A stretch of DNA of 64,000 bases from Paramecium sonneborni (GCA_905182985.1 CAJJDN010000018.1:445926-509925); one strand, 5' to 3'. Counted from the first letter of the stretch, positions 48,851 to 62,187 are shown. The notes: generated by a model not told the origin, from the sequence alone. Program-made: numbers and translations.

Positions 48851-49867
48851 TCATTTGTTTGTTTTCTAAATTTCCACTTTATTAAAATCATCTGTAGATT
48901 AAAAACTGTATATATGTTGATTAATATTAATGGAATCTTAATCATCTTTATCTAGTTTTGGAGAATCTTCTAAATATTATTATTTTATTTGAATTAGAAA
49001 TTTCTAAATTTCATTTTATTGATCAATAAAACTTTATTCTTTAATGTTAGTACTAGTATTATCATTGATCAGTTCTTCTTTTAAGATTTCAATTTCTTCT
49101 TCCTTTCCTTTAAGTTCATTTTATAATATTTAGATTTAATCTAATTACATCTCTAGTTTTTGGAATTCAATACATTTTTCTGTATATTTCAATTATAAAT
49201 CTTTATTTTAATTTATAAGTTCTTTTATATACTATTAGAGTGATTCATTTTAATTTATTTATTAGGTTAATTATTATTAAAGTATAGCCATTTTAGCTTT
49301 AAAATTATTAGTATCTTCGTTCTTAATATTTTATTTATCTAAAGCATTCTCTTAAATAAATATTTTTAGAGTTTCAATTTATTGTTGAAGATCTTTGATT
49401 ATTTAACTTTCACTTTTCTTATATTCCATTTAATGAATTGTAGCTAATAATTTAGCAATTTCTCTTTCTTTATTGACACATAAATTTGATTTTTATTCCA
49501 ATGCTGATCTTAATCTCACCCTATCATCATTAGATAAATCAAGTGCTTTTTGTAATGCAACAATTTTTTAATCTCTGAATATGATTTCATTACGTAAAAC
49601 TTAAATTTCAAAATCATTAGGAATAATTGGTTTATTTCTTTCAGGAGATGATTAATTTTAAGTTGGTATAGTAATATTTTATTTTATTACTTCAAATTTC
49701 TATTCTAAATTTTTTATTGGTGTTGTTCTTGATGATGCATAATAAGTTTAAGGTAGACATTATTATTAAGATAAAAGTGGATTATTTGCTTGAGAAATCG
49801 ATTGTTTATGAACTATCACTGGTGATTAAGTTCTATTAGGAGATACTAAGTTGGTTTTGTAAAACAT
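48851..49867 (-). CDS. Coiled-coil protein (338 aa, no intron)
   Basis: The N-terminal 100 residues are Ser/Pro/Thr/Gln-rich (MFYKTNLVSPNRTQSPVIVH). A coiled coil then runs from about residue 105 to 290 (IQVLRNEIIFRDQKIVALQK, IAKLLATIHQMEYKKSESQ, LQNELKGKEEEIEILKEEL). The tail is acidic/polar. The frame is uninterrupted. This arrangement of disordered head plus coil suggests a cytoskeletal or basal-body linker, but no family is recognised. Confidence 0.68.
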
Positions 49868-50025
49868 TATCAACAGAAAAAATTAATATTTATAAAATTT
49901 ATAATTAAATAACAAAAACTCAAGTTAATTAATATTAAAATTAAAGAATAGCATTCATTATTATTGAATTGATAATTTTAAGGAAAATTTAGAATAATTT
50001 TAACTTAATAAATAAAATAATTCAA

Positions 50026-53000
50026 TCAATTATTACTGTCTTCCATTCTCTCTGCTAATAATTAAAGAATATATGCATTTTCACATAATATATCCAATGG
50101 AATCAATAAGAAAAGTTATTTAGTTTTTATCAATTCATTATATAAATACTTTTTTAACATTCTATTGCTTATAAATATTGAGAGTAAGTAAAATGCTAAT
50201 CCAAAAATAAAAAGCACAAGATGAATTATTCTATTAATTGTTAGATATTTGTCTGCTTGATATGCAATAGATTCATGTAAAAGACTTAAGATTTAGGATG
50301 TATACAATAGATTTTAAATTTAATCTTCCAAATAAGTTTGATTATATGAATTTAATTATTCATTAAATTATTATAAGTTTTAATTATACAGAATAAAGAA
50401 TTGTTTAAAGTTTTAACAAAGATTTACTAATAAAACAATAATACCAGATCCTAAGTTTTTCAATTCTCTACAATTTAATTAGTTATAATATTAAGCATCA
50501 TTGTTTTTTGATGTTTAATTTATAGAAAAGGCCTCGCATGATTGATTTATTAATGTATCTCTAAAATAAGAGTTTTAGTAACTTTTTTCATTATTCATCC
50601 TTTGAATAAATCCTTGAAATATCTATAATTATTGCTCCATATAAATTAAAGCTTCATCCCCTAATTAAAATAATTTTATACTTTTGTTTAAAAATAAAAT
50701 CTCATTTTATTTAAGCTATTCATATTTTATCAGTAATTTCTAGAAGCTTTAAAATTCCAAAACATAGATTTGAGATGATTTATATATTACTAATTATTCA
50801 AAAAAATCTAGTATCGTATTTTAAAATTCCGATTAATATGCAAATGATCCAATATATTGTGATGCTATTATAAAGTATATTAAAATTAAAGTCAGAGTAT
50901 AAACTAAATAAATAAAAAAAGCTAAAATATTTAGAGTAAAATAAATACATTAATTAAAATTTTATTCTTACTAAATTTTCTAACCAGTATTACATTATTA
51001 TATTTTCATCATTCCAGGACTTGAAGAAATTTTGTTTTTAACTTATTCTAATAATTAATCTGTAGTTTAATGATTAGCAAAATCTATATAATCTAAAAAG
51101 TGTAAAATAATCTCTATTGATCTCATAAGAACAAGTGTTTAATTTTTTGCAAAAGTTCTAAATAATTGTACTATTTTATATTTTGCTCTATTAATTATGA
51201 TCAAAATAATTAAGTAAAACATAGTAGCTAAAAAAACACACCCAAGTGTTGTATAAAATACAGATCTCATAAATGATTGGGAACTATAAAATTCATTCAT
51301 GGCTATTTATACACCTGTTTAATTATATATTTTTATCTCTTTTGAGAATAAAAAAAAGTTTCGAGCTATAATCTCTAAATAATATTCTTCCTTTTATTCA
51401 TTACTTAAAGATAACATGTATTATGAAAAATACCCTAAGGATTAATAAAAAGTTTGATTAGTAATGTTTGAGGCATTATTAATTGATAAAAATGGAACTA
51501 AATCATAAAGTAAATTTTACCAGTTATATCAAAAAGTTTTCGTGAATTGTAATAAATTTATGAGATATCCTTTTAAAATGAACTTGCACAATATTTACCA
51601 TATTAACTATAATTAAATAATTTAGTATTTTAAATATCATAACTAATTATGAATTAATTGATTCTAATGTTAAAACTGTTTGAAATTTAATATTTCTTAA
51701 GTGAAGAACTTATAAATGAATTTTAGTAATTTAAATGATAAAAATACCAAATGCTACATAAAATTAAGATTATAAATATTAAGATATTGATAAGTCTTAT
51801 TAATTTATGCTATTTAGAATTTTAATCAAATAGATTATTTTTAATATAATTCTTCTTTAATTTATATTAGCTGACTTAAGATGATGAAACAGATTTAAGT
51901 TATTCTAATTCTAAAAAGCCGTTATTTTAGGAAAGTGGAGCATCTATAGAATTTAAAGATTTTATTGATTCTATATTTTCATTCAATCCTTCTAATACTG
52001 CACTTGAATGAACTATAAATTTATCTTATTAAAATAATTAACTGAATGGATTTGAATGATTACTATTGAAATTATTAAATGTACACAAATTATGATTGAT
52101 TGAAGATTTCATTTTCAATGTTTATTGATCTTATAATCTCTTTTCCTGACTATTTGTCTAGCTTATTAAATTTGAAATTTCATCTATCTTTAATTTAATA
52201 TATATCTACTTCAAATTGATAAAGTGGATTAATATGTTTAATTTATATTTCTTTTTATCTAACCATAATATCATCTTCAATTATATTTGCAGCCTCTAAA
52301 TTACATAATGTTGAAGGATCATTTTAATATTTAATAAAACAAAATGTGTCTTTTTATTATGTCTTATCTTTTATGATTTATTGAATTTTAATCTTTTCAT
52401 TTTTCTCTTATGTTGTTTTTATTTTTTTCAAAGTAATATTTGAATTAAAAGATGATTCAATAAGTTTACTATAGATTTCAATTCTTTAAGATTATTTAAC
52501 AGTCTTAATATTTTATATTTCCACACAATAAATTCTAAAAATATAGACATGAAAACTTACGTTCCTTAAAAAGTATAAAATTCTATAATTTTAAAGTTGA
52601 TTTTAAACATAAACATTTCTTTAATATTAGAAAAATATTTTTCATTAATTTAATCCTATTCTTTTTAAAATTCATTCCAGGTTTGATTTTATTTAATTAT
52701 AGTTGAAGTTAATATTTGTTGTTTTTTTTACTTTTTTGGAATTATTAAATAAGATGATATTACTTCTTTCAGTTCAGCATCTAAAATTTATTTAGAATTA
52801 ATATTGTTCCAAGATTTGATTAATTTTGGTATCAATTTTAAACAATCTATATTTTATATTCTATCAAGTTCAATCTGTAAAATTGGCTTTAAAACTTACA
52901 AAAATAATTTTTAACTAATTTCTTCTATTAATCCATTATAATTTAATAAAATGTAATGATAATTATTATCTGATGGAAGAATCAAAGCAGAAGAACCAAA

Positions 53001-55024
53001 ATCATTAAATAAATTAGTTTCTAATCTAACTTTAGCAATAATAGGAAATATAAATCCTTTCATATTTTTAACCAATAGAAATCTCTAATCAGATTTCATT
53101 ATATTTATTCTACCTTGTTCTACAAAATTATCTAAAAATTGATCATGAACTTTAGCAATTATTTTTGGAATAAAATTATTGATTGAATTATTTAAAATCT
53201 ATTTATCATCTGCACAAACTGCTTGCTTAAAAGTTTGAGTGTAATTTTTAATTAAACCTTTTGTATCAACTAAAGTCAAATAAACTAGACAAGCATCCTT
53301 TAAAAAAAGAATTCCATTAATTGATGTTTAAAATTTATATACTATTGTAGAATCTAATTATGGAATTTCAATTTTCTTATGATTAAAATAGATATATTTA
53401 TAAAATAATGTTATTAAAAGTGAACATTCGGGTGAAACTGGGTTACATTTAAATAATTATTTTAAGCTTTTTTCAAGATTTGCATTCAAAATTTACAATT
53501 TTTTTCCATCTTTTAATAGTTAAATTAAATTTCTATCAGATAACAATCTGTACCAATTTTTCAATTACTTTAAAGAAGATAAAAATTCCTATTTCCATTT
53601 TTAAATTGCCATATCATAGTAAAACACTTTAAAACATAGATATTTTTGGTTTGTTATATTTTTCAATTCAATCATTTTATTAAAGTCTTATTTTACAAAA
53701 TATTCAATAGAGTTCAAGTACATTTCATTTAAATAATCCATCTATTTTTAACTTTATATTTTTAACTTAGTCAATTCATAAAAAGCTTTTGCTGGCTATT
53801 TACAAATTTAAGAAATATATAAAATATAATAAAAATTAGTTGTGTAATCATGATTTTAGGATAATTTTTTATCATTTAGATTCTATTCATAAGTAAAACG
53901 TATTAAATGTTTAAGGTAATTTTTAAAATTTAATCTTGAAATGAAAGTTTCTTATTCATGTCTAAATTTATTACAAAAACATTAAGTTATATTCTAACAA
54001 TTTATAAAATGATTTGTTGAAAAAACATATAATGTTAAATCTTTTGGTAATCTATATTTAATTTCATCTATGAGCATTCCATTTTTTCCAATAGCTGAAT
54101 GACATTCATAATATAAGGATCGAATATATTAATTGAAATTATGGTTATAATTAATTGATTATTTTTTAATTTTTATATGTAAAACGTAAATAGCAAAAGG
54201 AGTGATCATGAGTAATATTTCTGAAAATTCTAAATTCAAAATATAACTAAATATTAATGAACAAATGTTGTCTAGAAGAAATATTGAAAATGTTTATATA
54301 TGAATATAGTTCAAATTATGATCATCATATTTTGGGTATTTAAATGAAAGATATAAAATTGGTACTAATAGTATAATATTAATAAATATTGGTATTAACA
54401 AACTTATTTTAAGGTTATGCATTAATGATACCAAAATTAATAAGAATTACAACAAATAAGTTTAAATCTTTGTTTAAATTGATGAACAATAAGTAAGATA
54501 ATCTTTTTACTTAAAAGAAAATTAATTGTTATGTTCTTCGTAAATATATACAATTATAAAATTGAAAATTAATACTAAAAGAGAAATTATTAGCATCACT
54601 ATGCTAAATGGACTTTATTCTAAATTTATTATATATAAAAAATTATACCTTAATTAAACTCCAATTTGAACTTTTTGATTACTAAGAATATAACTGGGGA
54701 GTTAAAAATAAGAATAGATATCTTCAAACAAAAAGATATGTAGTATTCTAAATATTAATTACTAATGTTCAGTATAGATATATATTTGGTTTTCTAAATT
54801 TTCCATATTAAATTACTTCTTATTCCAATTATTTGAGCAGTATCAAATAATTTTATAATTCATTTTTATTACTAATGACATTAGCTTTTTATTGTTAAAA
54901 CAAGAAGAGAAAACTTAAAATCAGTAACCCCTACATGATTAATATAGCTATCAAAAATATTTCAATGCAATAATCAAAATTTTCAATATAAAAATCCAGC
55001 CTATAATGATTTTAATAAATACAT
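50026..55024 (-). CDS. Large multi-membrane protein, tmcB-like family (about 1605-1615 aa)
   Basis: At least ten hydrophobic segments occur in two groups. N-terminal ones are IEIFLIAILIMQGLLILSF, ISFCLKISILIFNSPVIFL, IVMLIISLLVLIFNFIIVY and LLQFLLILVSLMHNL. C-terminal ones are LIRLINILIFIILILCSIW, FYTTLGCVFLATMFYLIIL and ILAFFIYLVYTLTLILIYF. Between them lies about 700 residues of soluble sequence with a PAS-like stretch (SSALILPSDNNYHYILLNYN). This layout matches ciliate tmcB-like proteins, whose role is unknown (possibly sensory). Six introns (22, 23, 29, 26, 22, 29 nt) are required and one of 30 nt is optional. In my model the first intron splits the start codon as AT|G. Confidence 0.72.
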
Positions 55025-55096
55025 AATATTCTTGCAAAGATAATTTATTAATAGTAAAAGCCTTGATTTTTCCTTCAGTAAACTATTAAATGAATA

Positions 55097-55474
55097 ATGA
55101 AGTATATAAAAGAACTAACAATGTTAAATTATGAACAGGAATATGCTGTTAGATTTATTTCTCCTTATTTTATTGAAAATTCTATAAAACTCCGAAAGGT
55201 AGAAGAGTTTAAGGTTATTGAAACAATTAGGCATAATTAAGCAGCAAAATGTAAATTTAATTTATTTATTTACTTGTTGATGTAATTAATTGACAAAAAT
55301 AAAAATTTAATCAATTTAGTAAACTTATATATACAAAGAATAGATGTTGTTAGCATTTACCTACTAAGAAGACTGATTAACTTTTTATTACTAATTTATT
55401 TTTTAAAACTGTACTAATTTTACGCAAGAAATTTTAAAATTATTAGAAATGCAAATAGTAAATCTATTTTTTGA
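55097..55474 (+). CDS. Hypothetical protein, structure uncertain (125 aa as read)
   Basis: The frame from ATG 55097 is open for 125 codons. Its first half is clearly protein-like (MLNYEQEYAVRFISPYFIEN, KLRKVEEFKVIETIRHNQ). The second half is poor (Leu/Ile/Asn/Tyr only). Another plus-strand frame from about 55345 reads MLLAFTYQED, TGA, then NCTNFTQEILKLLEMQIVNL. The real gene may therefore use an intron I could not place, or be decayed. The remaining 255 bp to the next gene hold no other candidate. Confidence 0.38.
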
Positions 55475-55729
55475 AGATTTTTAGATCAATAATAGAAAAA
55501 AGTAATTAATTCTTCTCTTATCTTTAAATTCTTAGTACTTCATATATTTTTTTCGACTGGGACTCTAGAAAACAAAAGTAAATTATCGAATATGTTTAAT
55601 CTAAAAAATTATTGTTATTCTGATATATTTTATAAAAAAAATACTATTTTAAGTAAAAGAAGTTAAGTAGCTGTTTTTTAATAATTATGAATAGAAAAAA
55701 TTATTAATAAAATTTACACGTATTAAAAT

Positions 55730-56569
55730 ATGCTTGACCTCTAAGCAAAAACTAATAAAGAAATTTGGCAAGCTAAAAAATTGTTATATGAAAGTGATGG
55801 AAACACAAAAAAAAGTTTAATTGTTAATTTAATTGCTTTGGTAAATAAATGAATTGATCTTAAGGGATTATTATGTATTTTGCTTTTTTACAGCATAATA
55901 GGTTCAGATGATAAATGGACTTGTGAGATCGAATCTGCTAACAATAGTAATATTTATTATCTATAGATTAATAGGAGGTCATTACATTTGTGTTGAAATG
56001 AGAAGAACTATGAATTGTAAAACTATTAGTGGACCTATAAGATCTGAAATATTCTTGAAAGTTAAGAAGGATCTTTAAGCCAGTGCTATTGTAATTGATA
56101 TATTATATTAAAGATTGAATGTCCTTGGGAAATAGCTATATCAGAAATTAGATTATGCTTTATATTATTATCTATATCTAGTGTATTAATTGGAATTTAT
56201 GCATTACGAAAAACAAATAAAAAATATGCTGAACTAAGCTTTTAAATTGGAATATCATTTGCAATCCTTTTGGTATTTATTTTAATTATAATTTAGCTAA
56301 TTTCTGCATATTTCGATTATGTCTCAATTAGAACCTCTCAAATAAATAACTATAATTTATGTAATTTATAAGAAGAGTTTTAAATTGAAGAAAAAATGAA
56401 GGTAATTTAAAATTTTTATTATTAAAAGGGCTAAATGGAATGTTCATTTTCATTTTACAATTTTACTGTGATTTTAGAGATAGCTTGTTCTATAGCAATG
56501 ATCATAAACTCTGTTTACATAAATCAATGGAGATATAAATAGATTACAGAACTCAATGATTAATTGTGA
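55730..56569 (+). CDS. Four-pass membrane protein, tetraspan-like (245 aa)
   Basis: The segments are NLIALGLLCILLFYSII (TM1), IRLCFILLSISSVLIGIYAL (TM2), ISFAILLVFILIIIQLIS (TM3) and FTVILEIACSIAMIINSVYI (TM4). An extracellular/lumenal loop between TM1 and TM2 contains three cysteines (KWTCE, YICVEM, MNCKTI) and an IECPWE near TM2. The topology resembles tetraspan proteins, with a short cytosolic N-terminus rich in Lys. Introns of 24, 28, 23 and 27 nt leave 246 codons. No family-specific motif is seen. Confidence 0.68.
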
Positions 56570-57356
56570 TAATAGTTTTATATATCAATTATAACATCAA
56601 AAGACTTATATTACTATATAGAATTATTTAAAAATGTCAAAATACTATTAAACAATTATATTTTTATCAAATGTAATCAAATAAAGAATTTTACTTGTTA
56701 ATTATTAAAAGAGAAATGTCACTAATTAATTATTTGAAAGAGGATTTAACAAAATTTTATTCTGAAAATTATTATAGATCCTTGCTTATACAGTTATTTG
56801 ATAAGATGAAGGTAATTTTACTTTGATATTCCTAAATTTCAAAAAATATTTGCAATTCATTCAACAAAATGTGAGTTATGATAATTAAAATATTCATTTA
56901 ATTATTTATGAGAATTTTAAATAATTTAAGTTGCACTAAATGTTCTTTCAAATTCCTAGTTTAATATTATATCAATACCTTGATTCTTTTTAAAACAAAC
57001 CTTTACTATTTGATTATCTAAAACTATTTATAATTAGACTTCTCCTCTTGTTTATCATTTATTAAAAATTTTTTAGTTTATAATTTGCAAAATATCACTT
57101 GATTTAGAAATTATATCTAAATTTAAGAGTTCATTTTTTTTATTTAACTTAATCTTATAATAAAGGATAAGAGACAACTTAAAATTAAATTACTGAAATA
57201 ATTTATTTGAGCTTGATTGGATTATTTTTGATTAAAATTGAATTCTTAATAATTAACATTGATTTAGTGATCAAAATAATAGTATAATTAACTTGTCATT
57301 AATCCTAAAAGTATTTATATTAAAATATTTTTTATTTTAATTTAATTACAATAATT
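56570..57356. other. 787-bp spacer containing one small-gene candidate
   Basis: AT-rich spacer between the tetraspan-like and EF-hand genes, both on the plus strand. Several competing frames look partly coding. I list the best as 56857-57134. A plus-strand frame at 56719 (MSLINYLKEDLTKFYSENYY) and a longer minus-strand alternative ending LLIINKQNSLFDYI are noted but not called. Confidence 0.5.
56857..57134 (-). CDS. Possible small gene (84 aa)
   Basis: ATG at 57134 reads MNSQIQIQFLNQVIFCK and continues NDKQEEKSNYKQFQIIKQQ. A 23-nt intron (GTATTGATA..CTAG) then joins to EFERTFSATQIIQNSHKQLN and ends YHNSHFVE. The spliced length is a multiple of three. An alternative reading frame through the same intron also looks partly coding (MINKRRSLIINSFRQSNSKG...). 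Only one of the two can be right, and neither has a known family. Confidence 0.38.
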
Positions 57357-58294
57357 ATGGATATGCTATAAACACTAGAGTTATGGAAATAGATCAAAAC
57401 GACACTGCAATAAAAATTTTCAGATCTTAAGACTACATTTGACTCAATAGACTTAAATAAGAATGGAATGATTGAAATAAATGAATTAACATAAGAACTC
57501 AATAATAATCATAGTATTACTTAGAAGGAGTAACTAAATAATTATAAATTAATTTTAGTTAGATTCAATCTATCTTTTAATACTTAAACATATCAAAAAA
57601 TGGTTAGATTACATTAGAAGAATTTGAAAAATAATGGACAAGTGCTGAATCTTAAATATAATAGGAGCAAAATAGATAATAATTTTAAAAATAGAAATAA
57701 CAAGTCTAATCCTATATTTAAAGTAATTAATAATTGAAATCTTCAATAATATAAAAATCTACATTATAAAAATCTGGATCATCATAATAATTTTCTGATT
57801 TATTTAATAGCTATAAATCAAGTAATTCCCCTACTAAATACATAAATATTTAAGGAGATTTTTCAATAAATTAATTTAATACTCCACCTCTTTTGGATAG
57901 AAGAAGTTCTCCATTAAAAGTTTTATCTCCTCCAAAACCAGAATAATATCCAAAGACAAAATAAGAAGTTAAAGATGATAAATTAAAAGAAATGTAGAGA
58001 TAGATATCTTATTTATTTAATTAAAAAAATGATTAGAAAAATTCAACTCCAAGATTGAAGTAAAATTTGGATACATTTATGAATACTATGAAATTAGGTA
58101 TTGGAAGAAGATCAAGTGGACATACTTTTAGATATGAAACAAAGACATAAACAATTTCACCTAAGTTATCAGATTAGATTTCATTATAAAATTATGCCTA
58201 TTAATTTAATGATATGAAAATGCAATTTAAGTAAACATACACTGGAAATAAAAATAATAGTATTATTAAGGGTAATACATTTTTTAGAAAATGA
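57357..58294 (+). CDS. EF-hand calcium-binding protein (302 aa)
   Basis: The first EF-hand is FDSIDLNKNGMIEINELTQE, with D-x-N-x-N-G-x-I-x-x-x-E spacing (Ca-binding likely). A second, QYLNISKNGQITLEEFEKQ, follows a 29-nt intron and is slightly degenerate at position 1 (Asn). The remaining two-thirds is Gln/Ser/Lys-rich and probably disordered, with SP motifs (NSPTKY, RRSSPLKVLSPPKPEQ), candidate phosphorylation sites. A calcium sensor or adaptor role is plausible. It ends FFRK before TGA 58292-58294 and converges with the PH-kinase gene. Confidence 0.86.
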
Positions 58295-58364
58295 ATAGTT
58301 TAAAGAAATGAAGTTTAATAAATAATTTATAAATCAATTGATATGTAATTTGTAGCTTCTGAAT

Positions 58365-59973
58365 TCAATCTATACCTGACATTTCTTTATGTTACATATG
58401 AAGCATTTAAGTCAAGTAATTTAAATCTCTTACTTACTATTTAATCTTGATTTATTTAATAGCCTCTTATATATTATCTATAGCTATTTACAATGATTAT
58501 TAGGGCATTTATTATTACGGCATAGAACTTTAATAATAGCCGTTGTTATTAGTTCGATATTAGGTGGTGGGTTAAGGAATCTCTATTTAAATTTTACTAT
58601 TGCTAGATTCATCTTATTCTTCATCCATCATAGATTATATAACTTAGAAGTTTTATATTTCTAATGATATAAAATAAATGATTGATGATACCTTTTGAAA
58701 CAGGTTAAATGATTTCAACTTATTTTCCATTATTATTGAGCATATAAAAATAATTTGATTCTCCAAGTGTTTTAAAAAACCATTCATGATGTAAAACCTC
58801 ATAAGCAGAAGGTCTTGCTTATGGATTTATAGATAATAATGATTTTAAGAAAGAAATACATAAATCTGACCCTTAAACTTGAGCATAATCAATCTTTCCA
58901 TGATAATTAAGTTAAACAACTTTATTTTATGAGTGTGCAGCAAATGGCTATTTACCTACCAAAAGTGTATATAAAATGATTCCTGCTGAATATACATCGA
59001 CTTTAAAATCATATTTTTAATCCCTCAAAACTTCTGGTGCTACATAACCAGGAGTTCCACATCTCTAATATTAATAAACAGACATTGGATTATAGTAATC
59101 AGCTAGACCAAAATCACAGATACATATAGTATCTTGGTTCTTATATAAGATATTATCTGGCTTAAAAAATAAAAAAAGATAGTAATACTTTAATGTCTCT
59201 ATGGATTATTTTATGATCATGTATGTATTACAATACCATGAATAATTGTAGCATTATTTGGGCACACTAATGTTCAGAATGTCTCTTTTTTTACTATTTC
59301 ATTGAATCTAAATTTAGCGATTAAATTAAAATACATTGCATCAATTCCATAACTATACAAATAAACTCTTTGTCTTCATACACCTCATAAATTTTTATTA
59401 TTCCTGGATGCTTAAGTTACCTCATTATTTTTATTTCTTTAGCTATGGAAACATTATCTACGTTTAAATTCTTTAAAGCCACCTTCTAGAATACTTTTAA
59501 TGCATAATTTTGATTATTTTTCCTACACGTTATCTTGTATACCTAATGATATAACATAACAAATACATTTGCAAATTGTCCTTGACCAATAAGCTCACCT
59601 ATATCATAGTCCAATCTAAAATTATTTTGTATGCATTTATTTTTTATTTATTCAAACCACAACTTGATATTTTAAGGAGTTGATTTTAAGAAAACCTATT
59701 TGTGGTTCTTTTATAATAAAATTGTATTATCATTAAATAGAGAAATTGAAGTTGTTAAGAGTTCTATTTTTTTTAATTCTCCATTTTTTTTAAATCTGAA
59801 CAATTCATATTCAGTCAAACAAAATTGAGTTGACTTGTTATGAAATTGCAATAGCCCTTTGTAAATTATATCTTCCTAACAATTCATATTAAAAATACTT
59901 CGTTTAACTTAGTTTCACCTTATTCCCAAATTCCTTTACCTTAGATATCAAAATAAGATGAAGAATCACTCAT
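58365..59973 (-). CDS. Protein kinase with PH-like N-terminus (about 492-509 aa)
   Basis: After a short acidic N-terminus, residues 20-105 (IIYKGLLQFHNKSTQFCLTE, YELFRFKKNGELKKIELL, KNHKQVFLKSTPQNIKLWFE) have the strand pattern and C-terminal Trp helix of a PH domain. The kinase domain follows: ELIGQGQFANVYKITCRKN, YALKVF, IIHRDIKPDNILYK, ICDFGLADYY, CGTPGYVAPEVLRD and VDVYSAGIILYTLLVGKQPF. All catalytic residues are present; the type is CAMK-like. A Gln-rich coiled tail ends MLHMQHKEMSGID. Introns of 23, 28 and 31 nt are required; 24 and 27 nt ones are in frame and improve the domain. Confidence 0.85.
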
Positions 59974-60028
59974 ATTTTAAATGAATAATTAATTTTATAT
60001 TTTTTATTTTACTTCTCTTATATATAAT

Positions 60029-60948
60029 TCAATCCCTAGGTTATTAAAATCTAGAATTCCAGTTTAACATTCTTTACAATTTTATTACCCAATCTAAATC
60101 TTGATGTGCAGATGGTACAACAACTATTTTAATAATACATAACAAATATACATTGTACATCATTTTTAGAAGGAATAATATCAAAACAGTCATTCCTTTT
60201 AAAATCATATTATACTTAACCATCACAAATTACTAACCCTTCTCCTCTTGAATTAGCATTCATTTTTATACTAATTTTTACATCTAAAGGTAGAATTAAA
60301 GGTCGAAAAGATAATGATAAAGGACATATTGGTACTATAGCTATACAAGGCACTCTATTTTATATTAATGGACCACCAGCACTTAAACAATATGCTGTTG
60401 AACCTGTTGGAGTACTTATAATTAATCCATCTATTTTATCTATTTTATATAATTACCTCCTCTTGCTTATGTTACAAAAGTATCATTAACATAAATATCT
60501 AAACATACTACATGAATGCTATTCCCTTTAGTTATGAAAAAGTCGTTTAAAGCAGTGTAAACGTATTGACCATTTAAACTGCCCTAAATTCTCTTCTTTA
60601 ACTCTATATTGTATGGAGTTTACAAATTCTTCAGAATCTCATACTGATCTTTTAAACTGTATATACACATGAATCCTAGTGTTCCTTTACCAAATGTCAC
60701 AAAAGGTGGAGTCAATGTTTATTGAAACATTCTAGATGCATGCCTACACTAGTTTTGGAGCTCTACAAAATTGTTCCATCACCACCGATGGTTATGACTA
60801 AATCTACAGGTTCATTTTTATATTCTTCATCTATTATATATTTATGCTAAGGGAATTTATTTCGTATTTGTTGCATAAATGGAATACAGGTTTGATCCTT
60901 CTTTTTACTCACTAATAGGACTGCTAATTTTTTTAATTATTAATTCAT
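60029..60948 (-). CDS. NADK: NAD kinase (280 aa)
   Basis: The enzyme phosphorylates NAD to NADP. The diphosphate/catalytic motif is [17 protein letters not shown] (GGDG), followed by [15 protein letters not shown] and [20 protein letters not shown]. The latter spans a 26-nt intron and is the signature NAD-binding loop. The beta-rich C-terminal domain includes [25 protein letters not shown] and the end [19 protein letters not shown]. Introns of 23, 26 and 28 nt leave 281 codons. Length fits a compact enzyme without a targeting peptide, so a cytosolic form is likely. It is divergent from the coiled-coil gene at 61100. Confidence 0.95.
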
Positions 60949-61099
60949 ATTATTTAATATGTTGAATAACAAAGGCTTTTATAATTTTTTATTTGTCTAA
61001 AAAATTTATATAAGAGAACCATTATTTATTACAATCTTTTATTGTCATCAAATTTATATAATTTTTGACTAATAATTTTAACATATTGATAAATTATTA

Positions 61100-62187
61100 A
61101 TGAATCCAATAAATAGAAGTTACTATCAACTAAATGCATCAAACATATTATCAACAAAGAGAGTTCCAAGTCTGACTCCACCAAAAAATTATCCAAGCAG
61201 TGTTTCTAAGGAAAAAATGTATTAAATGAATTGATTTGTTAGAACTAAATAAGTTAAGGATAAGGCGATTAGTGGTAACAGCTAATAAAAAAGTGATGTT
61301 TTCAATTTGCCAATGTAAAATACTCTGTTTTTATAATAATAAAATGCCATCTTATCAGCAAGAAAAGCAACAATAAATTTAAGTGACAGTTCAGACAAAT
61401 TAAGGAAAACATCACCTAATGATAAGTACATTATCTTAATAATATTAGATCTCCCATCAATCCTAGATTGTCTACTTTATAAAAAAATAAATAAATTAGT
61501 ATCTCCTAATCATAATAAGCTATAGCTTAAGTTTTAGCAAAAATGTAAGAGAATGATAATATATCTTACATGAACAAACAATGTATTAATATAATTTAAA
61601 TTAGTATATCATAATCCTGAAATTGAATCGACTTAAAAAAGTACTATTAACAGCAGAGAATATACTAATAATTCCTCTAAACATAAAACTGAAGATTATT
61701 AAAAAGTGTAAAGAGAGAATTAGACTCTCTAACGGAAAGTATTTGAACTTGAATAAAAAGTAATTAGTTAGATTTATCATTAAAGATTTCTGCTTTAGAA
61801 TCAGTAAATCAACAATTACTTAGTTTAGTTAAATAATGTGATTGTCATTAAACTTAATTACGAGAATTAGAAATTACTATTTGCAATTTGAATTTTCTCA
61901 AGGAAACAGTGAATCCAATTTAAATTTAAAATATAACATCTCTAGATATGTAATCAAATACAGAATTAAAAAAATAACTCTCATATTCTTAAGATTATTC
62001 AGAAATTAAGCCATAAACTTTATTTACTAACCATAATTCTACAAAAATGATTGAATAATTTATAGAATAGCATTAAATAAATCAATCAGAATTAAATGTT
62101 TTTAAAGATTTGACTAAAAGAATGGATGATAAATAAATACCTGTACCAACTGTACTTAAAGCGTTATCCTTAGTTATTAATGTATGA
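61100..62187 (+). CDS. Coiled-coil protein (330 aa)
   Basis: The N-terminal third is Ser/Pro/Asn-rich (MNPINRSYYQLNASNILSTK, VPSLTPPKNYPSSVSKE). A coiled coil spans about residues 170-290 (EDYQKVQRENQTLQRKVFEL, ALESVNQQLLSLVKQCDCHQ). The C-terminus is KALSLVINV. Introns of 24 nt (contains in-frame TGA), 23, 22 and 26 nt leave 331 codons. No family is recognised. Confidence 0.68.

Noticed and set aside
56719..56815. Plus-strand frame MSLINYLKEDLTKFYSENYY...
   Set aside because: It ends in TGA soon after a GTAATT site with no usable acceptor, and competing minus-strand frames are at least as good.
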